A stretch of DNA of 8,522 nucleotides. It comes from Patescibacteria group bacterium. Lineage in GTDB: Bacteria; Patescibacteriota; Saccharimonadia; Saccharimonadales; CAIOMD01. The notes beneath the pieces were generated by a model. That model was not told the DNA's origin. It worked only from the letters and a program-made list of their open reading frames with translations, and did no database searches. Positions within the stretch are counted from its first letter, which is position 1, and every line of letters starts with the position of its first letter. The position numbers and the translations under genes are program-made. This document shows, piece after piece, positions 7,301 to 8,522 of the stretch. The DNA lies in NCBI GenBank assembly GCA_030917025.1, contig JAUPVN010000061.1:1-8522 (forward strand). The letters are read 5' to 3'.

Positions 7301-7733
7301 AGGCTCTTTTTGTGGCAAGGCTCATTTAACAGGTAACCTAGATTACCTGGTAATTGATCACGAAAATCAAGATATACAGGTTGTAGATTATAAAACTGGC
7401 CATAGCTTTACATCTTGGGCCAAAAGTACAAAAAGCCATAAATATAAACAACAGCTGCTGTTTTATAAAATTTTACTAAACAGCTCGCACACTTATAAAA
7501 ACTATAAAATTAGCCAGGGAAGAGTGGTTTTTGTAGAACCAGAAGAAAACGATAAAATGACAGATTTATCCCTAAACTATAGTGATGCAGATATTAGCCG
7601 AACAAAACAGCTTATACAAGCTATATGGAATCGAATAACACTTTTAGACTTTCCGGACACTTCTGGTTTTAGCAAAAACATTAAAGGCACATTAGAATTT
7701 GAAGATTGGCTAATTAATAACACAAAAATATAG
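4389..7733 (+). CDS. UvrD/RecB-type ATP-dependent helicase with C-terminal PD-(D/E)XK nuclease
   Basis: This is a superfamily 1A DNA helicase fused to a nuclease, 1114 residues, likely acting in double-strand break end processing or recombination. Helicase motifs in order: Q-like motif LTAAQ (9-13), Walker A AGPGTGKT (28-35), motif Ia LTYTEAAT (59-66), TYHGFG (88-93), Walker B LDEFQDTN (325-332), motif III VGDDDQAIFSFQGA (357-370), motif IV LTENWRS (390-396), motif V VTAYSAKGLEFD (703-714) and motif VI RLFYVALTRAKH (758-769). The nuclease follows, with GSAIHE (His896), Asp985 in GNLDYL, Asp1000 and Lys1002 in VVDYKTG, and Q1022-x-x-x-Y1026. This is an intact RecB/AddB/AdnA-type active site. 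The iron-sulphur cysteines of AddB/AdnA-like nucleases are not seen at the expected place. No AddA/RecC-like partner is adjacent. The start follows a -10 box by 9 bases. Confidence 0.93.
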   Translation: MTQQLLKGLTAAQTLAVETIDGPVLVIAGPGTGKTQLLAQRAANILLKTDVQPQNILCLTYTEAATRNMRERMGKYMGKHAYDVTISTYHGFGSEIIRDHREFFLEHNAQQPIDNLLQHQILEEIYQTISSNNALWRKETYLKDVLHFIGEAKKAGLMPKDIRSIAKDNTRSINSLNKYTKKDLALLTKMSKSSISLFEKLFIDTKSLPASTKKLPIGITGLDTQFITALAEAYIEAEATNRTVSLTAFKNNWLTKDKDDKWVVKGTNEVAKLLGAADIYEQYLKKLKENNLYDYDDMILLATKAIEDHSELRFSLQEKYQYIMLDEFQDTNKAQLKLIELLTNNPVNEGRPNILAVGDDDQAIFSFQGAEVDNMLRFYQMYKNVNTITLTENWRSHQNIIDAAQYVSNQIEKRLHSKLGLASKDLFANNKSLPAQAKIEQHQFISDVAELDWVAKKVKELIDKGQSPEGIAILAPKHKYLEPLVPFLEQKNIPLHYEKRENVLEDQYIARIINMLKLIYSLSKNNYPKANELWPEILTGSEWQIPTSQIWQLSWQSSENKYKEDATTNWLQLMLAEPSLKPIALFFAKLATIAGTETLEKMLDYCIGIEPLKLNEPDITSFSSPFYKYYFESANAKTQTLQFTQLLSHLTVLRQRLREHSTQKENILYLKDALDFIDSYNNAAEKLLNTSPYHTAANAVQLVTAYSAKGLEFDVVFVLATSDDVWGMKARGASSNITLPKNLQTIRFAGAQKDEKKRLFYVALTRAKHTLYLTSFTKNYAGKPTTELEFISQTKDDNNFQKNMPKLVSNLHTDDASTPNANTLQIFWQTHHYNSLDQPNLIELLRPRLQDFQLSATHLNSFTDMELGGPEQFFVNTILRFPKAPSANGEYGSAIHESIEAIANMQKNTGELPVLEEIQEIFAKKLNKKTLNKNEYTQYLNRGEKALAAFMQWWWPNFSIQNQAEVRFKHEGSFCGKAHLTGNLDYLVIDHENQDIQVVDYKTGHSFTSWAKSTKSHKYKQQLLFYKILLNSSHTYKNYKISQGRVVFVEPEENDKMTDLSLNYSDADISRTKQLIQAIWNRITLLDFPDTSGFSKNIKGTLEFEDWLINNTKI

Positions 7734-7754
7734 ATTAAGTTTTTATGCAAATAC

Positions 7755-7785
7755 AAAAAAAGACCCTGGGTAAGTAGGGTCTTTT
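7755..7785. terminator. Bidirectional intrinsic terminator
   Basis: A perfect 10-base stem, AAAAGACCCT (7758-7767) with AGGGTCTTTT (7776-7785), closes an 8-base loop. It lies between the convergent helicase-nuclease and aquaporin genes. Reading minus, the stem is followed by a run of seven T, so it is strongest for the aquaporin gene; reading plus, a run of four T serves the helicase gene. Confidence 0.9.
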
Positions 7786-7804
7786 ATAATTAGACTTTTT
7801 TAAA

Positions 7805-8522
7805 CTAACTCTTTTTAGAAGTAGATTTTTTTGTAGTTTTTTTAGATTTTGTAGCTGTTTTTTTTGCTGGCGCAGAAACAGTTGGCTTTGTTGCTAATAC
7901 TGGCTTTGGTGATACTTTATCTACTTTTTTAACACCAAATATAGGAACAATTACAAGCGCCGTAACCGCCATTGCAACTAACATTCCTACTACTGGGCCC
8001 AAGCCATAGTTTACGTCAAAGCTATGAGTAGCAATTGCAACTGCTGGGTTTAATATACCGCTAGAAGCCAAACCTGCAACCATAAGACCCAAAAACAAAC
8101 CACCACCAATAGTAGCGGCGGCTTGGTAACCTTGAATTTTTTGAGTAACAACTGCGGCAATTGCAGTACCAAATACAAAGGCACCCGCTGCTTCTGCTAG
8201 AAAGATCTTTGTATCAAAAGAACCGGCACCATTAGTTAATGGTTGACCAGTAAAAAATTCGTAAGCTTGCCATGCTGCAAACCCGGCCAAAAACTGAAAA
8301 ACAATATAAGCTATTGCTTTTGCGGCTCCTACCTGACGCATTGCAAAAAGCCCAATAGTAACGGCTGGGTTAAAATGGCCACCAGATATTTTACCAAATG
8401 CACCAACAAATACAATTAAAGTTATGCCAGCTGCCATAGCCGTAAATAACGGGAACCTATATAAACTTGTACTTAATACTACTAAAGCTAGCGTGAGTGT
8501 TCCTATAAACTCTGCAAGCACC
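7805..8522 (-). CDS. Aquaporin/MIP-family channel, 5' end cut by the window
   Basis: This is a membrane pore of the major intrinsic protein family, conducting water or small neutral solutes. The frame is open to the window edge; the GTG at 8519-8521 is probably internal, since LAEFIGT is usually preceded by a few residues. The visible 238 residues contain about six hydrophobic helices and two NPA loops: GGHFNPAVT (47-55) and SGILNPAVAIA (154-164). The second NPA is followed by Val161, where most aquaporins and glycerol facilitators have the pore-lining Arg, so the selectivity filter is unusual. The last 40 or so residues form a hydrophilic tail of Pro/Ala/Thr/Ser with many Lys, ending in repeated KK pairs (about 220-238), likely cytoplasmic. 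The gene ends just before a strong terminator shared with the helicase gene. The substrate cannot be assigned. Confidence 0.9.
   Translation of the reverse strand, partial: VLAEFIGTLTLALVVLSTSLYRFPLFTAMAAGITLIVFVGAFGKISGGHFNPAVTIGLFAMRQVGAAKAIAYIVFQFLAGFAAWQAYEFFTGQPLTNGAGSFDTKIFLAEAAGAFVFGTAIAAVVTQKIQGYQAAATIGGGLFLGLMVAGLASSGILNPAVAIATHSFDVNYGLGPVVGMLVAMAVTALVIVPIFGVKKVDKVSPKPVLATKPTVSAPAKKTATKSKKTTKKSTSKKS

Noticed and set aside
8519..8521. GTG as the true aquaporin start
   Set aside because: It is the last full codon in the window and MIP proteins normally have several residues before LAEFIGT, so the gene is treated as partial.
1..8522. CRISPR array, defence system or riboswitch
   Set aside because: No spaced direct repeats, no effector genes, and the predicted leaders are too short for a riboswitch, including before the TRIC gene whose family is linked to glycine riboswitches elsewhere.

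Overview
The window is AT-rich, tightly packed chromosomal DNA. Three things suggest a small-genome member of the Candidate Phyla Radiation (Patescibacteria), most likely Saccharibacteria: gene style (a long UvrD-type helicase with a C-terminal nuclease, a serine recombinase of the CPR type, lysine-rich tails on membrane proteins), very short intergenic gaps, and predicted transcripts that start almost at the ATG with no Shine-Dalgarno sequence. This placement is inference; no rRNA or marker gene is present. UGA acts as a normal stop, which argues against the UGA-recoding CPR groups.

Layout. Positions 1-445 (+) hold the C-terminal end of a serine recombinase whose last codons and stop lie inside the 3' end of a tRNA-Gln(TTG) gene on the minus strand (433-507). 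This looks like one end of an integrated element that would extend to the left, outside the window. Positions 508-608 hold divergent promoters for the tRNA and for pyrD (609-1712, +), a class 2 dihydroorotate dehydrogenase of pyrimidine synthesis with an unusual active-site Cys. Converging on pyrD is a minus-strand operon read from 3364 down to 1693: a TRIC/UPF0126-family membrane channel or transporter, a short TsaC/YrdC-type threonylcarbamoyl-AMP synthase (tRNA t6A modification), and a 121-residue protein of unknown function. The junctions are a 1-base stop/start overlap and a 2-base gap. Upstream, also on the minus strand, is an MscS-family mechanosensitive channel (3418-4317).

A 71-base divergent promoter region separates mscS from a large UvrD/RecB-type helicase-nuclease (4389-7733, +), probably used in DNA-end processing or recombinational repair. 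A strong hairpin terminator lies between this gene and a convergent aquaporin-family gene (7805-8522, minus, cut by the window edge) that lacks the usual pore arginine after the second NPA motif.

Three of the eight protein genes are passive membrane channels or pores (TRIC, MscS, aquaporin), so osmotic and ion balance is a minor theme. Otherwise the genes are housekeeping. No CRISPR array, defence island or clearly new multi-gene system is visible. The most interesting signals are the recombinase/tRNA junction, the consistent near-leaderless promoter arrangement, and active-site or pore substitutions in PyrD and the aquaporin.
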